A stretch of 35,331 nucleotides of DNA from Clostridium sp. (GCA_031292145.1 JARLHR010000015.1:1-35331), one strand, 5' to 3'. Shown: positions 17,708-25,506, counted from the first letter of the stretch. Numbers and translations are program-made. The notes: generated from the letters alone by a model not told the origin.

Positions 17708-18487
17708 TTATTGATTATTTTTTATTTCGAAAAATTCTAAAGCTCTTTGTATGCATTTATCCCAGTAACCCCATTCATGAGTTCCTTTACTTTCTTCGTA
17801 ATTAACGTTAATTCCTAATTCTTCTGCATACTCTTTAAATTCTATATTCATTTTATATAAAAAGTCTTCTGTGCCACAGCTTTGATATAATCTTGGTAAA
17901 TCAACTTTTTCATTCACAGCTTTTTGTGCTAAATATCTTAAATCATTTTCTGAATCTTTAATTGCATCTAATGAACCAAAAATCTCTTTAAACTCTTTTT
18001 CTCTGTGTGGAACATAATTTATCATATCATCCATACAAAGAGTTCCTGAAAAACTTGCTGCTGCATTAAACATCTCTGGCTTTCTTAAAGCCATTTTAAA
18101 GCTTCCATATCCCCCCATTGATAATCCTGCAACAAAATTGTCTTCTCTTTTTTCTGATAGTGGGAAATGAGCTCTTACAAAATCAGGCACTTCCTCACTT
18201 ATGAAGGTCCAGTACTTTCTTCCTTGAACCATATCTGTGTAATAGCTCAAATCAGCATCTGGCATTACTACTGCAATTTTATATTCCTTCGCATATCTTT
18301 CTATTGCTGATTGTCTCATCCACGCAGAATAATCATCTGTTCCTCCATGTAATAAATACAAGGTAGGATGTTTTATAGTTCTGTCTATAGGAGCATATTC
18401 TCTGCTATCACTTTCTGGTATTATTACACTTAACATTGTTGCTTTTCCTAATACTTTTGAAAAAAAACTTACTTGAAATAATGACAT
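17708..18487 (-). CDS. Esterase, tributyrin-esterase/S-formylglutathione-hydrolase type
   Basis: A 259-aa alpha/beta hydrolase (esterase D family, PF00756). The nucleophile elbow is VAGLSMGGYG (Ser123), LYLLHGGTDDYSAW forms the oxyanion region, GTEDF carries the acid and GTHEWGYW the catalytic histidine (His237). There is no signal peptide, so it is cytoplasmic. Relatives such as EstA hydrolyse short-chain esters, and some act as feruloyl or acetyl-xylan esterases. GCGAGGG precedes the ATG. It is the first gene of a probable run with an MFS carrier and a second hydrolase. Confidence 0.87.
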   Translation of the reverse strand: MSLFQVSFFSKVLGKATMLSVIIPESDSREYAPIDRTIKHPTLYLLHGGTDDYSAWMRQSAIERYAKEYKIAVVMPDADLSYYTDMVQGRKYWTFISEEVPDFVRAHFPLSEKREDNFVAGLSMGGYGSFKMALRKPEMFNAAASFSGTLCMDDMINYVPHREKEFKEIFGSLDAIKDSENDLRYLAQKAVNEKVDLPRLYQSCGTEDFLYKMNIEFKEYAEELGINVNYEESKGTHEWGYWDKCIQRALEFFEIKNNQ

Positions 18488-18515
18488 TTAAAATCCCTCG
18501 CTTCTTAAATAAATT

Positions 18516-18555
18516 TTAGGCATATGAAAATAAATAACAAATTCAAAATTGCCAT
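18516..18555 (+). repeat. Degenerate left end of the TTAGGCAC repeat family
   Basis: TTAGGCATATGAAAATAAAT followed by AACAA resembles the first ~35 bp of the repeat copies at 27-35 kb; no right end was found. It lies in the spacer upstream of the esterase gene. Confidence 0.4.
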
Positions 18556-18578
18556 TAGTAAATCGTATTATTTCGATC

Positions 18579-18606
18579 AACTGTTTAACTAAAACGTTAA
18601 ACAGTT
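18579..18606. terminator. 11-bp perfect inverted repeat after the CoA-transferase operon
   Basis: AACTGTTTAAC and GTTAAACAGTT flank a 6-nt loop, 32 bp past the beta-subunit stop. It probably ends the AtuA/CoA-transferase transcript. The minus-strand exit lacks a clear U-run, so efficiency is uncertain. Confidence 0.5.
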
Positions 18607-18637
18607 TTACCTGATATAATTAATAATTTTATCCAAA

Positions 18638-19294
18638 TTATAATTCCATAACTTTTAAATCTTTTGATATTATCAGATTACTTTTTGTTGCCTTTTGTAT
18701 TTCTTCTAGGGTTACATTTGGAGCAATTTCTTTTAAGATTATCCCCTTTTCTCTATCAATATCCATAACTCCCATATCTGTTATAATCGTATTCACTTGT
18801 TTAGCAGCAGTTAACGGAAGGTTGCACCTTTTAATTATTTTACATTCTCCATTTTTATTTAGATGTTCCATCGCCACAATAACTCTCTTAGCTCCCACTA
18901 CTAGATCCATTGCTCCCCCCATACCAGAAACTTTTTTACCTGGAACCATCCAATTTGCTAGATTACCTTCTTCGTCAACTTCTAGTGCTCCAAGAACTGT
19001 TATATCTATATGTCCTCCTCTTATTAGAGAAAAAGAATATGCACTGTCAAAAAATGAAGCTCCTTTTGCTGTTGATATGTGCTTTCCACCAGCATCTAAA
19101 ACATTATCATCTCTTTCATTCTCATTTGGTACTGGTCCAAGTCCTAAAATTCCATTTTCAGATTGTAAATGTACATTAAGCTCACTTGGAATATAATTTG
19201 CAACTAAAGTTGGTATTCCTATGCCAAGGTTTACAACATCACCATCTTTAAATTCCTTTGCAACTCTTCTAGCTATAATTTCTCTTTTATCCAA
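18638..19294 (-). CDS. 3-oxoacid/acetate CoA-transferase, beta subunit
   Basis: A 218-aa subunit B of a family I CoA-transferase (AtoA/CtfB/ScoB type). The catalytic glutamate, which forms the glutamyl-CoA thioester, lies in HLQSENGILGLGP (Glu46). GGAMDLVVGAKRVIVAM is the conserved C-terminal segment. It moves CoA between acyl-CoA donors and a carboxylate acceptor together with subunit A, encoded immediately upstream with only 2 bp between. It is the last gene of an operon with a split AtuA, under a sigma-54 promoter at 21.66 kb. No acetoacetate decarboxylase or aldehyde dehydrogenase is linked, so it is not the solvent-operon ctfAB arrangement. Acceptor acid unknown. Confidence 0.92.
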   Translation of the reverse strand: MDKREIIARRVAKEFKDGDVVNLGIGIPTLVANYIPSELNVHLQSENGILGLGPVPNENERDDNVLDAGGKHISTAKGASFFDSAYSFSLIRGGHIDITVLGALEVDEEGNLANWMVPGKKVSGMGGAMDLVVGAKRVIVAMEHLNKNGECKIIKRCNLPLTAAKQVNTIITDMGVMDIDREKGIILKEIAPNVTLEEIQKATKSNLIISKDLKVMEL

Positions 19295-19296
19295 GT

Positions 19297-19950
19297 TTAT
19301 TCACCTACCTTTACAATTTTATCTATCAGTATTCCTGGTACATCAACATCGTTAGGATCTATTTCACCTATCGGAACAATTTCTTCAACTTCTGCAATAA
19401 CATGCTCTGCTGCCAATGGCATGATAGCATTAAAATTACGAGAAGATCCTTTGAATACAAGATTTCCATTTTCATCTGCCTTGGCCGCTTTTATGATCGC
19501 AACATCAGCCTTTAATGGCAATTCTAATATATATTCTTTTTCATCTATAGTAATTTTTTGTTTTCCTTCTTCAACTATAGTTCCTACTCCAACTGGAGTT
19601 AAGAAACCTCCAAGACCTGCTCCTCCAGATCTAATTTTTTCTGCTAAAGTCCCTTGAGGCAAAAGTTCAACCTCAATTTCTCCAGTTATTAGACCCTTCC
19701 CCGTCTCAGGATTTGCACCAATATAAGATGCTATAACCTTTTTAACCTGCTTATTTTTTATTACATTATATAATGAACATTCTACAGTTCCTGTATCATT
19801 AGAAATAACGGTAAGATTGTTGACATTTCTTTTAGACAGTTCTTTTACCAAAGTTTCAGGATGCCCTCCTTTAAGAAAGCCTCCAACCATTAATACATTT
19901 CCACTTTCAATAATTTCAATTGCTTTTTGCGGTGTTGTTATTTTCGACAT
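19297..19950 (-). CDS. 3-oxoacid/acetate CoA-transferase, alpha subunit
   Basis: A 217-aa subunit A of a family I CoA-transferase (AtoD/CtfA/ScoA type). It shows the N-terminal glycine loop VLMVGGFLKGGHPETLV and the CoA-binding stretch PQGTLAEKIRSGGAGLGGF. The frame is open five codons further through a TTG, but those codons are the GGAGGAGG ribosome binding site, so the ATG at 19950 is the start. It is encoded 17 bp after the small AtuA-like protein and pairs with the beta subunit downstream. Co-transcription with the AtuA genes suggests the pathway substrate is first activated by CoA transfer. Confidence 0.92.
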   Translation of the reverse strand: MSKITTPQKAIEIIESGNVLMVGGFLKGGHPETLVKELSKRNVNNLTVISNDTGTVECSLYNVIKNKQVKKVIASYIGANPETGKGLITGEIEVELLPQGTLAEKIRSGGAGLGGFLTPVGVGTIVEEGKQKITIDEKEYILELPLKADVAIIKAAKADENGNLVFKGSSRNFNAIMPLAAEHVIAEVEEIVPIGEIDPNDVDVPGILIDKIVKVGE

Positions 19951-19967
19951 AATAACCTCCTCCAATT

Positions 19968-20273
19968 TTATTTATCTATAACTATCTCTAATAACAAAGA
20001 GCTTAAGGATTTACCATGAGGATCTATTGATAAAGAACGAGTGACTCCTCCACCAAGTGCATTTTCCATAACAAAATTTAGTGCACCTAGGCTTTCTATT
20101 TCATATCTAGTTATCTTACCTTTTACGATATGTTCGAATTGTTTTTTTACTTTTTCTACGGTAACTTCTTCTTTAAGCTTTTGATAATCCTTTTCATCAT
20201 AAGCAATAACTGAAATAACTGAAATATTTCCCTTATCGCCTGTTCTTGAATGAGCAATTTCTCTTAATTTCAT
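19968..20273 (-). CDS. AtuA C-terminal-domain-like small protein
   Basis: A 101-aa protein matching the C-terminal ferredoxin-like domain of AtuA-type proteins; the motif AHSRTGDKGNISVISVIAYD is the hallmark. In many bacteria this domain is fused to the C-terminus of a longer AtuA, whereas here it is a separate gene starting 2 bp after the AtuA stop codon. The ribosome binding site (GAGGAGG) lies inside the last AtuA codons, so translation is probably coupled and the two chains likely form one complex. Function is unknown; AtuA was named for acyclic terpene (citronellol/geranyl) use in Pseudomonas, but a terpene substrate here is not supported. Confidence 0.85.
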   Translation of the reverse strand: MKLREIAHSRTGDKGNISVISVIAYDEKDYQKLKEEVTVEKVKKQFEHIVKGKITRYEIESLGALNFVMENALGGGVTRSLSIDPHGKSLSSLLLEIVIDK

Positions 20274-20275
20274 CT

Positions 20276-21613
20276 TTATACCTCCTCATATTGAACAGAT
20301 ATTTTTATATCCTCTGCTGGAATTAAAATTGATGCAATGGAAACTATTTCCCTGACATATTTTCTTGCACCACCGCCTCCAGCTGGTCCATTTGTATAAA
20401 GTGCTTCTACTTCATTTCCAATAACATTTGCATCTTCCTTAGTTAAAGTTCTAGCTGCAACTCTAAGTCTTACTTCATCATAGGAATCTTTTTCTTTCAA
20501 GCTAGAACCATATAAAGAATTTACGCCAATATAATCTATTCTTAATTCTTCAATGGGCAGCTTTATATATTCAAGTCTCTTTCTTATTATTTCTCCTGCA
20601 ATCTTTGCTCTTTCATAAGCTCCAGTACCTCCATAGCTTATTTCACCTTCACCAATGAAACAATCCTTATAGCCTACACTTGTCTTAAATAGCCCAGTTG
20701 CTGCTTTTCCGCTTGCACCTTCTATTAAAACTTTATCTTTTTCTATTTGTTTAACTGTGACCTTTGAAAAATCTGCAACTACATCTGGAGTAAAATAATT
20801 TTCAGGATCTTGAATTTCATATAATATTTGTTCTTTACAGGTATCAACTGTAACTTCTCCACCAGCTTGTTCTAATTTTGAAATCACTATACGTCCCTCT
20901 TCATTTATCTCTCCAATTGGGAAACCTAAATTCCATAAATCTCTTATTTCCTTATAAGGTGGATCTACAAAGTATCCTCCCATAACTTGAGCTGCACATT
21001 CTAACAGATGTCCTGCCAAAGTCCCTTTACCTAATAGATCATTATCAGCAAAATTCCATTTAAATTCATATATAAGTGGTCCAAGAACTAAAGAAGGATC
21101 AGCAACTCTTCCTGTCACTACAATATCTGCCCCATTTTCTAAGGCTTCAACTATACCTTTGCAGCCTATGTACGCATTTGCAGAAATGATATTTGTAATT
21201 TCACTTAATTTATCACCTGTTTCAATTACAGTATTATCTAGATACTTTTCAATATTATTACTAATATCATCACCTAATACTGCCGCTATTTTTAAATTGC
21301 TAATATTCATAGATTTTGCTATTTCTTTTATCACGTTCATTGCTGAGATTGGATTAGCACTGCCCATGTTGGTTATAACTTTAATGTTTTTTTCCTTGAT
21401 TAAAGGTAGAACTTTTTCCATTCTATATTCTAAAAGCTCATTATAACCTTTAGTATTATCAGAAAGCTTTTGCAATTGCCCAAGAGCTATCGTTCTTTCT
21501 GCTAAACATTCAAATATGATATAATCAAGATTTCCATACTTAATTAAATCAACTGCAGGCTCAATTCTATCTCCCCCATATCCAGCTCCGCCGCCTATTC
21601 TAATACTTTTCAT
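20276..21613 (-). CDS. AtuA-family protein (DUF1446)
   Basis: A 445-aa AtuA main domain. The N-terminus IRIGGGAGYGGDRIEPAVDL, ITNMGSANP, the VVTGRVADPSL segment and NGPAGGGGARKYVRE at the C-terminus are all family signatures. The biochemical reaction of AtuA is not established. The family travels with acyl-CoA metabolism genes, and here with a CoA-transferase. The longest frame starts at 21658, but its first codons overlap the -12 element of a sigma-54 promoter. AAAAGGAG lies just before the ATG at 21613, which is taken as the start. It is the first gene of a four-gene operon. Confidence 0.87.
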   Translation of the reverse strand: MKSIRIGGGAGYGGDRIEPAVDLIKYGNLDYIIFECLAERTIALGQLQKLSDNTKGYNELLEYRMEKVLPLIKEKNIKVITNMGSANPISAMNVIKEIAKSMNISNLKIAAVLGDDISNNIEKYLDNTVIETGDKLSEITNIISANAYIGCKGIVEALENGADIVVTGRVADPSLVLGPLIYEFKWNFADNDLLGKGTLAGHLLECAAQVMGGYFVDPPYKEIRDLWNLGFPIGEINEEGRIVISKLEQAGGEVTVDTCKEQILYEIQDPENYFTPDVVADFSKVTVKQIEKDKVLIEGASGKAATGLFKTSVGYKDCFIGEGEISYGGTGAYERAKIAGEIIRKRLEYIKLPIEELRIDYIGVNSLYGSSLKEKDSYDEVRLRVAARTLTKEDANVIGNEVEALYTNGPAGGGGARKYVREIVSIASILIPAEDIKISVQYEEV

Positions 21614-21653
21614 TGTTATTATCTCCTTTTTAAGTTTCTCACTTTTATTATTA

Positions 21654-21669
21654 AGCAATTACCGTGCCA
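21654..21669 (-). promoter_or_regulatory. Consensus sigma-54 promoter of the AtuA/CoA-transferase operon
   Basis: The minus strand reads TGGCACGGTAATTGCT, an exact match to TGGCAC-N5-TTGCW. The start site should be near 21642, giving a leader of about 30 nt to the ATG at 21613. A sigma-54 activator gene lies 640 bp upstream in the same orientation. Confidence 0.93.
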
Positions 21670-21761
21670 TCTTTTATTTTTTTCTACATTTATTTTCAAA
21701 CCCAGTTATATAGATGGTTTACATCGAATAATTCATAGAATACAATTTTCAACTTGCAAAT

Positions 21762-21789
21762 ATATAATTCTAAAATTTTAGAATTATAT
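21762..21789. promoter_or_regulatory. Enhancer site 1 for the AtuA operon (28-bp perfect palindrome)
   Basis: Centre TTCTAAAATTTTAGAA (21768-21783), with symmetry running through the flanking ATAT/ATAT and further imperfect symmetry to TTGCAAAT on both sides. It lies about 95-120 bp upstream of the -24 element. The 16-bp core TTCTAAANNTTTAGAA recurs twice more nearby. Confidence 0.8.
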
Positions 21790-21840
21790 TTGCAAACAAA
21801 CATAAAATATATGTTTAAATGTTTACATTTTCTAAAAAAC

Positions 21841-21898
21841 AAGCAATTCTAAAAATTTAGAATTGCACGATTTAATTTCTAAATTTTTAGAATTGCTT
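21841..21898. promoter_or_regulatory. Enhancer sites 2 and 3 for the AtuA operon
   Basis: Two further cores, TTCTAAAAATTTAGAA (21847-21862) and TTCTAAATTTTTAGAA (21877-21892), have starts 30 bp apart (about three helical turns). Together their flanks form a perfect 22-bp inverted repeat (21841-21862 with 21877-21898, outer bases AAGCAATTC). Each is itself a near-palindrome, as expected for a dimeric Fis-type DNA-binding domain. They are the predicted sites of the activator encoded at 22307-23656. Confidence 0.8.
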
Positions 21899-21984
21899 AT
21901 TTAGACCTCAACCCGTTATATAGATATCCAAATCATATATTGGAATATTAATGCATATTTACTGCATTTAAGTTCATAACTACA

Positions 21985-22250
21985 CTAGAAATAAATAACA
22001 TGTTGTGTGCAGTGTTTCATTAGGAATTTAGCTGGTTATGATTCTTGAATAGAAGTTGTTCCAAAAGGCTTGTTCAGAATTTATTTCTGAGGCAAGCCTT
22101 TTGGGTACAACTTCTGTTCTTAAGTGAGAGTCCAAATCTTGTATTTGGTTCCTCGAACTTACTCAGCGAACGAATGTGAGTCGAGTTTCCTTTCTCATCC
22201 AGCTAAATTCCTTAGAAACCGAAACACAATATGTTACTTATTTCGGCTAG
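21985..22250. repeat. 266-bp foldback element with long inverted ends
   Basis: Ends start CTAG and are inverted repeats of about 50 bp: GAAATAAATAACATGTTGTG and AGGAATTTAGCTGG on the left match, in reverse complement, the sequence at 22199-22250. Inside are a nested hairpin AGAAGTTGT...ACAACTTCT (22051-22115) with inner stem CCAAAAGGCTTG/CAAGCCTTTTGG and a loop stem TTCAGAA/TTCTGA, a CCAAAT/ATTTGG hairpin, and a CTCG...CGAG hairpin around AGCGAACGAATG. It is unlike ordinary spacer, is much richer in G+C than its flanks, and has no open frame. MITE-like or a structured RNA; I do not recognise the family. Only one copy is in this window. Confidence 0.6.
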
Positions 22251-22306
22251 CTATCACATAATTCTAGGTTTTAATTTGCATATCTATATTAAAATTTTTT
22301 AGTGAA

Positions 22307-23656
22307 TTACTCTTTATTCAAGGTTTTATTATATAAAGAAGCAAGAGAAATTCCTAAAGCTTTTGCTGATTTTTTCTTTCCTTCTAATGTATTTCCATAA
22401 ATCTCTATGACCTTATTTATTTCTTTTTCTTCGAACTCTTTTACTGCATCTTTTAATGGCTTTATATTTACTACACTTTCTTTTATGCCCTCTATCTGAA
22501 GCTTTTTAGGCAGATGTTCTACTCTTATCATTACCTCATCAGTCATCATAACTCCAAATTCAATTGTATTTTTTAATTCTCTTACATTTCCTTCCCATTT
22601 ATAATTATAAAGAACATTTAAAGCCTCTTCTGAAATTTCAACTCTCTTACCGAACTTATACTCTGACTCCTGTAAAAAATAATTAATAAGTGGTTCAATA
22701 TCCCCTTTTCTTTCTCTTAAAGGAACTGTATCTATTGTAAAAACCGCTATTCTATAATATAAATCTGCTCTAAACTCTTTATTTCCTATCATATTTTCAA
22801 GACTTCTGTTTGTCGCAGCAATAATTCTAACATCTATAGGTATTTCATTAACAGCACCAATAGGTCTTATTATATTTTCCTGAAGTACCCTAAGCAGCCT
22901 TGCTTGAAGATTATAATCCATTTCTGAAATTTCATCCAAGAAAATAGTTCCCCCTTCTGCTTTTTGGAAAAGTCCTATCTTTCCTCCTTTTTTAGCTCCA
23001 GTAAAGGCACCTTCCTCATATCCAAAAAGCTCGCTTTCCAAAAAATTAGCTTCGAAAGTTGCACAATTTATAGCTATAAAAGGTTCATCTCTTCTATCAC
23101 TTTCATTATGTATAGCTTGAGCCAAAAGTTCCTTTCCAGTTCCACTCTCCCCCGTAATAAGTATGTTTACTTTCTTCTCAGCTATTTTTCTTCCAAAATC
23201 TTTTAATTCTTTTGTTTTCAAATCGTCTCCAATAATGCAATCAAAAGTATATTTAGCCTTATCATTTGCTTTTATCTTCTTCTTCAAATCCTTTATAATC
23301 TTTTTGGAATTATTTAATTCCTCCATTAACTTATAAATATCATTTATTTCATTTAATATGGATATGCCCGCTACTACTTCTCCATTTTCAAAAACAGGAA
23401 CCATATTTACAAAATACTCTATTTCATTAACCTTTCTTTTTATTCCCAAGAGCTTCTTTCCGTTACTTATCACCTCTGGCAATCTGCTTCCTACTCTTAC
23501 CTCTCCTATTTTCCTCCCTATAATTTCCTTTGCTTCTACTTTTGTTATTCTTGTGTATGCTGGATTTACATATACAACCTTGTTATCCTTATCCGCAATC
23601 AATACTCCATCATATAAAGAATCAAAAATTGAACTATTTAATTCTCCAAATTTCAT
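22307..23656 (-). CDS. PAS-domain sigma-54-dependent activator of the AtuA/CoA-transferase operon
   Basis: A 449-aa enhancer-binding protein. Domains: PAS sensor (about 8-105, with VYVNPAYTRITKVEAKEIIG), a short Lys-rich coiled linker (about 108-132), an AAA+ domain with Walker A GESGTGKE (169-176), sigma-54 contact loop GAFTGA (216-221) and Walker B TIFLDE, and a C-terminal Fis-type helix-turn-helix KKSAKALGISLASLYNK. There is no receiver domain, so it senses a ligand or redox state directly rather than a kinase. Of two nearby ATGs, the one at 23656 has correct spacing to AAGGAG. It is encoded upstream of the AtuA operon, whose consensus sigma-54 promoter and TTCTAAANNTTTAGAA sites it should control. 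Confidence 0.93.
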   Translation of the reverse strand: MKFGELNSSIFDSLYDGVLIADKDNKVVYVNPAYTRITKVEAKEIIGRKIGEVRVGSRLPEVISNGKKLLGIKRKVNEIEYFVNMVPVFENGEVVAGISILNEINDIYKLMEELNNSKKIIKDLKKKIKANDKAKYTFDCIIGDDLKTKELKDFGRKIAEKKVNILITGESGTGKELLAQAIHNESDRRDEPFIAINCATFEANFLESELFGYEEGAFTGAKKGGKIGLFQKAEGGTIFLDEISEMDYNLQARLLRVLQENIIRPIGAVNEIPIDVRIIAATNRSLENMIGNKEFRADLYYRIAVFTIDTVPLRERKGDIEPLINYFLQESEYKFGKRVEISEEALNVLYNYKWEGNVRELKNTIEFGVMMTDEVMIRVEHLPKKLQIEGIKESVVNIKPLKDAVKEFEEKEINKVIEIYGNTLEGKKKSAKALGISLASLYNKTLNKE

Positions 23657-23904
23657 AGACATTCTCCTTGTACTTATTAGTAGATAATTCTCTCACTCTG
23701 TTATTCTTTACACATTAATTATTTACCATAGTAGCTATCCTGCTCTTATAAATTTATCAGGTCTAATATTTAATTCATTATATCTGTAGAACAAAGGATT
23801 AACCCATATTCATATCTTAATTCTATCATCTAAGAAGACCAATCCTTTCAATTATATCATAAAAAAACTGCTCATTATTTTACTGCAACTAAAGTAGATT
23901 TAAA
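23657..23904. other. Spacer upstream of the sigma-54 activator
   Basis: AT-rich 248 bp with no gene seen; it must contain the activator's own promoter, which I could not assign with confidence. Confidence 0.4.
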
Positions 23905-23936
23905 ATATAACCAAGTGAAAATTCACTTGGTTATAT
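23905..23936 (-). terminator. 32-bp perfect palindrome, terminator of the Usp gene
   Basis: ATATAACCAAGTGAAA followed directly by its exact complement, 44 bp past the universal stress protein stop. It is AT-rich on both sides, so it could act in both directions. Confidence 0.7.
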
Positions 23937-23979
23937 AAAATATCAATTCATTATAGTGATATTAGAATGCTAATAAAAA

Positions 23980-24390
23980 TTATTGAGGGAGAACTGTTAC
24001 GGGTATTTTAACATTTTTAATAACCTTACTTGTTACAGATCCAATCATTCTCACTAATCCTTTTTTAGTAGACTTTGTCATTATTATCATATCAAAGCTA
24101 CCTTCTTCAGCTTTTTTTAGTATTTCATCTGGAACATATCCAACAGTAAAAAACTTTTCAACTTCATATTCTTCTAATTCCATTGCTGCTTCATCTAAAA
24201 CCAGGTCGCTTCCTGCTTCTGTATATCCTGGGTAAGCTGGAATTATTATATCCTCTGCTACAATCATCTCTCTTACATTCATTAGTGTAATTTCGATATC
24301 ACTCTTATCAAAGTATTTTTTTATCCAATTAATAGAATGCGTACTTCTTTCTGATGCATCTAATGGAATTAGAATTTTTGTTTTTTTCAT
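23980..24390 (-). CDS. Universal stress protein, UspA family
   Basis: A 136-aa cytoplasmic protein of the UspA fold. The N-terminus KILIPLDASERSTHSINW and the ending MIGSVTSKVIKNVKIPVTVL (nucleotide-loop GSVTS and IPVTVLP strand) are characteristic. Such proteins bind ATP or other nucleotides and help survival under stress; the exact role is unknown. The frame is open to a GTG at 24399, but the ATG at 24390, 11 nt after GGA of AAAGGATG, is the more natural start. It is monocistronic, with a palindromic terminator downstream, and divergent from the yaaA gene. Confidence 0.85.
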   Translation of the reverse strand: MKKTKILIPLDASERSTHSINWIKKYFDKSDIEITLMNVREMIVAEDIIIPAYPGYTEAGSDLVLDEAAMELEEYEVEKFFTVGYVPDEILKKAEEGSFDMIIMTKSTKKGLVRMIGSVTSKVIKNVKIPVTVLPQ

Positions 24391-24523
24391 ATAAAACACA
24401 TCCTTTCATAATTATGATATATTTTATATATTCTACGTCACTACAACGTTTTCCTGCTTTTTTATTTTCATTTACAAAATTCAACATTTATATAAATTAC
24501 GTTTTCTACTTTAACTCTTCGAA

Positions 24524-24551
24524 TTGAAAATTAAGCATGATATAATATAAT
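24524..24551 (+). promoter_or_regulatory. Promoter of yaaA
   Basis: TTGAAA (24524-24529) and TATAAT (24546-24551) are separated by 16 bp. The leader to the TTG start is about 107 nt. No peroxide-regulator box was recognised. Confidence 0.65.
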
Positions 24552-24665
24552 AGTAATCAATTAATTTATAGATATCAGTTCTAATGAAATAAGAGATCAA
24601 TCAAATGTAAAATAATACTTGCTGAACTGTATGTATAAACTAATTTATCATATGGAGGAATTATA

Positions 24666-25403
24666 TTGAAGGTTATTATATCACCTGCGAAAAAAATGAA
24701 TGTAGATACAGAATTTGAGAGACATAATATGCCATGTTTTTTAGATAAAACTAAATTTTTAATGAAATATCTTCAAGGCCTAAGCTATGAGGAAGCTAAA
24801 AATTTATGGAAATGCAATGATAAAATCGCTAAGATAAGCTTTGAATACTTTTCTAATATGAGCCTTACAGAAAGACTCACTCCGGCATTATTGGCGTATG
24901 AAGGAATTCAATATAAGTATATGTCTCCAAATGCATTTGATATAGATCAATGGGACTATATTGAAAATCATTTATGTATTATGTCTGGCTTTTATGGTAT
25001 TCTTAAACCACTTGATGGTATCGTGCCCTACCGGCTTGAAATGCAGTCTGTAATCAAGCTTTCAGGATTTAAAGATTTATATGATTATTGGGGCGATAGC
25101 TTATTTAAGAAATTATACAAGGATACAGATATAGTATTAAATCTTGCATCTAAAGAGTATAGTAAATGCATTGAAAATTATCTTAATGATCAAGTGCAAT
25201 TTATCTCGTGTACCTTTGGTGAATATAAGGAAGGCAAAATTATAACCAAAGGAACCTTAGCAAAAATGGCTAGAGGCGAAATGGTTCGTTATATGGCTGA
25301 GGAAAAGATTGAGAAAATATCAGAAATAAAAAACTTTAATAGACTTGGTTATAAATATAGTCAAGAAAATTCAAACGATAATAACATCGTTTTTATCCAA
25401 TAG
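24666..25403 (+). CDS. yaaA: YaaA-family peroxide stress protein
   Basis: A 245-aa cytoplasmic protein of the YaaA (DUF328/UPF0246) family, known in E. coli to limit free intracellular iron during peroxide stress; it is a DNA-binding-fold protein of unclear mechanism. Family signatures ISPAKKMN at the start and LDGIVPYRLEM in the middle are present. It starts with TTG, confirmed by GGAGG 8 nt upstream and by the family N-terminus MKVIISPAKKM. A thiol peroxidase gene follows 104 bp later on the same strand, forming a small oxidative-stress pair. Confidence 0.9.
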   Translation: MKVIISPAKKMNVDTEFERHNMPCFLDKTKFLMKYLQGLSYEEAKNLWKCNDKIAKISFEYFSNMSLTERLTPALLAYEGIQYKYMSPNAFDIDQWDYIENHLCIMSGFYGILKPLDGIVPYRLEMQSVIKLSGFKDLYDYWGDSLFKKLYKDTDIVLNLASKEYSKCIENYLNDQVQFISCTFGEYKEGKIITKGTLAKMARGEMVRYMAEEKIEKISEIKNFNRLGYKYSQENSNDNNIVFIQ

Positions 25404-25410
25404 CTAGCAT

Positions 25411-25447
25411 CCGTAATACTCCACCTTATACAAGGTAGAGATAACGG
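25411..25447 (+). promoter_or_regulatory. Folded leader upstream of the peroxiredoxin gene
   Basis: CCGT...ACGG encloses CTCCACCTT-ATAC-AAGGTAGAG, a two-part hairpin that is far more GC-rich than its flanks. CTCC at 25419-25422, and again at 25455-25458 (GCTCCTGGAT), can pair with the AGGAGG ribosome binding site of the next gene at about 25491. An RNA-level control is possible but unproven. Confidence 0.4.
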
Positions 25448-25506
25448 CTGCACGCTCCTGGATAAGTTCAGATTCACTTGATAAAGGTATAGGAGGAATG
25501 ACAATT

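Noticed and set aside
18822-19196. Two long plus-strand frames inside the CoA-transferase beta gene
   Set aside because: Shadow frames opposite a clear protein family; no ribosome binding sites and unlikely composition.
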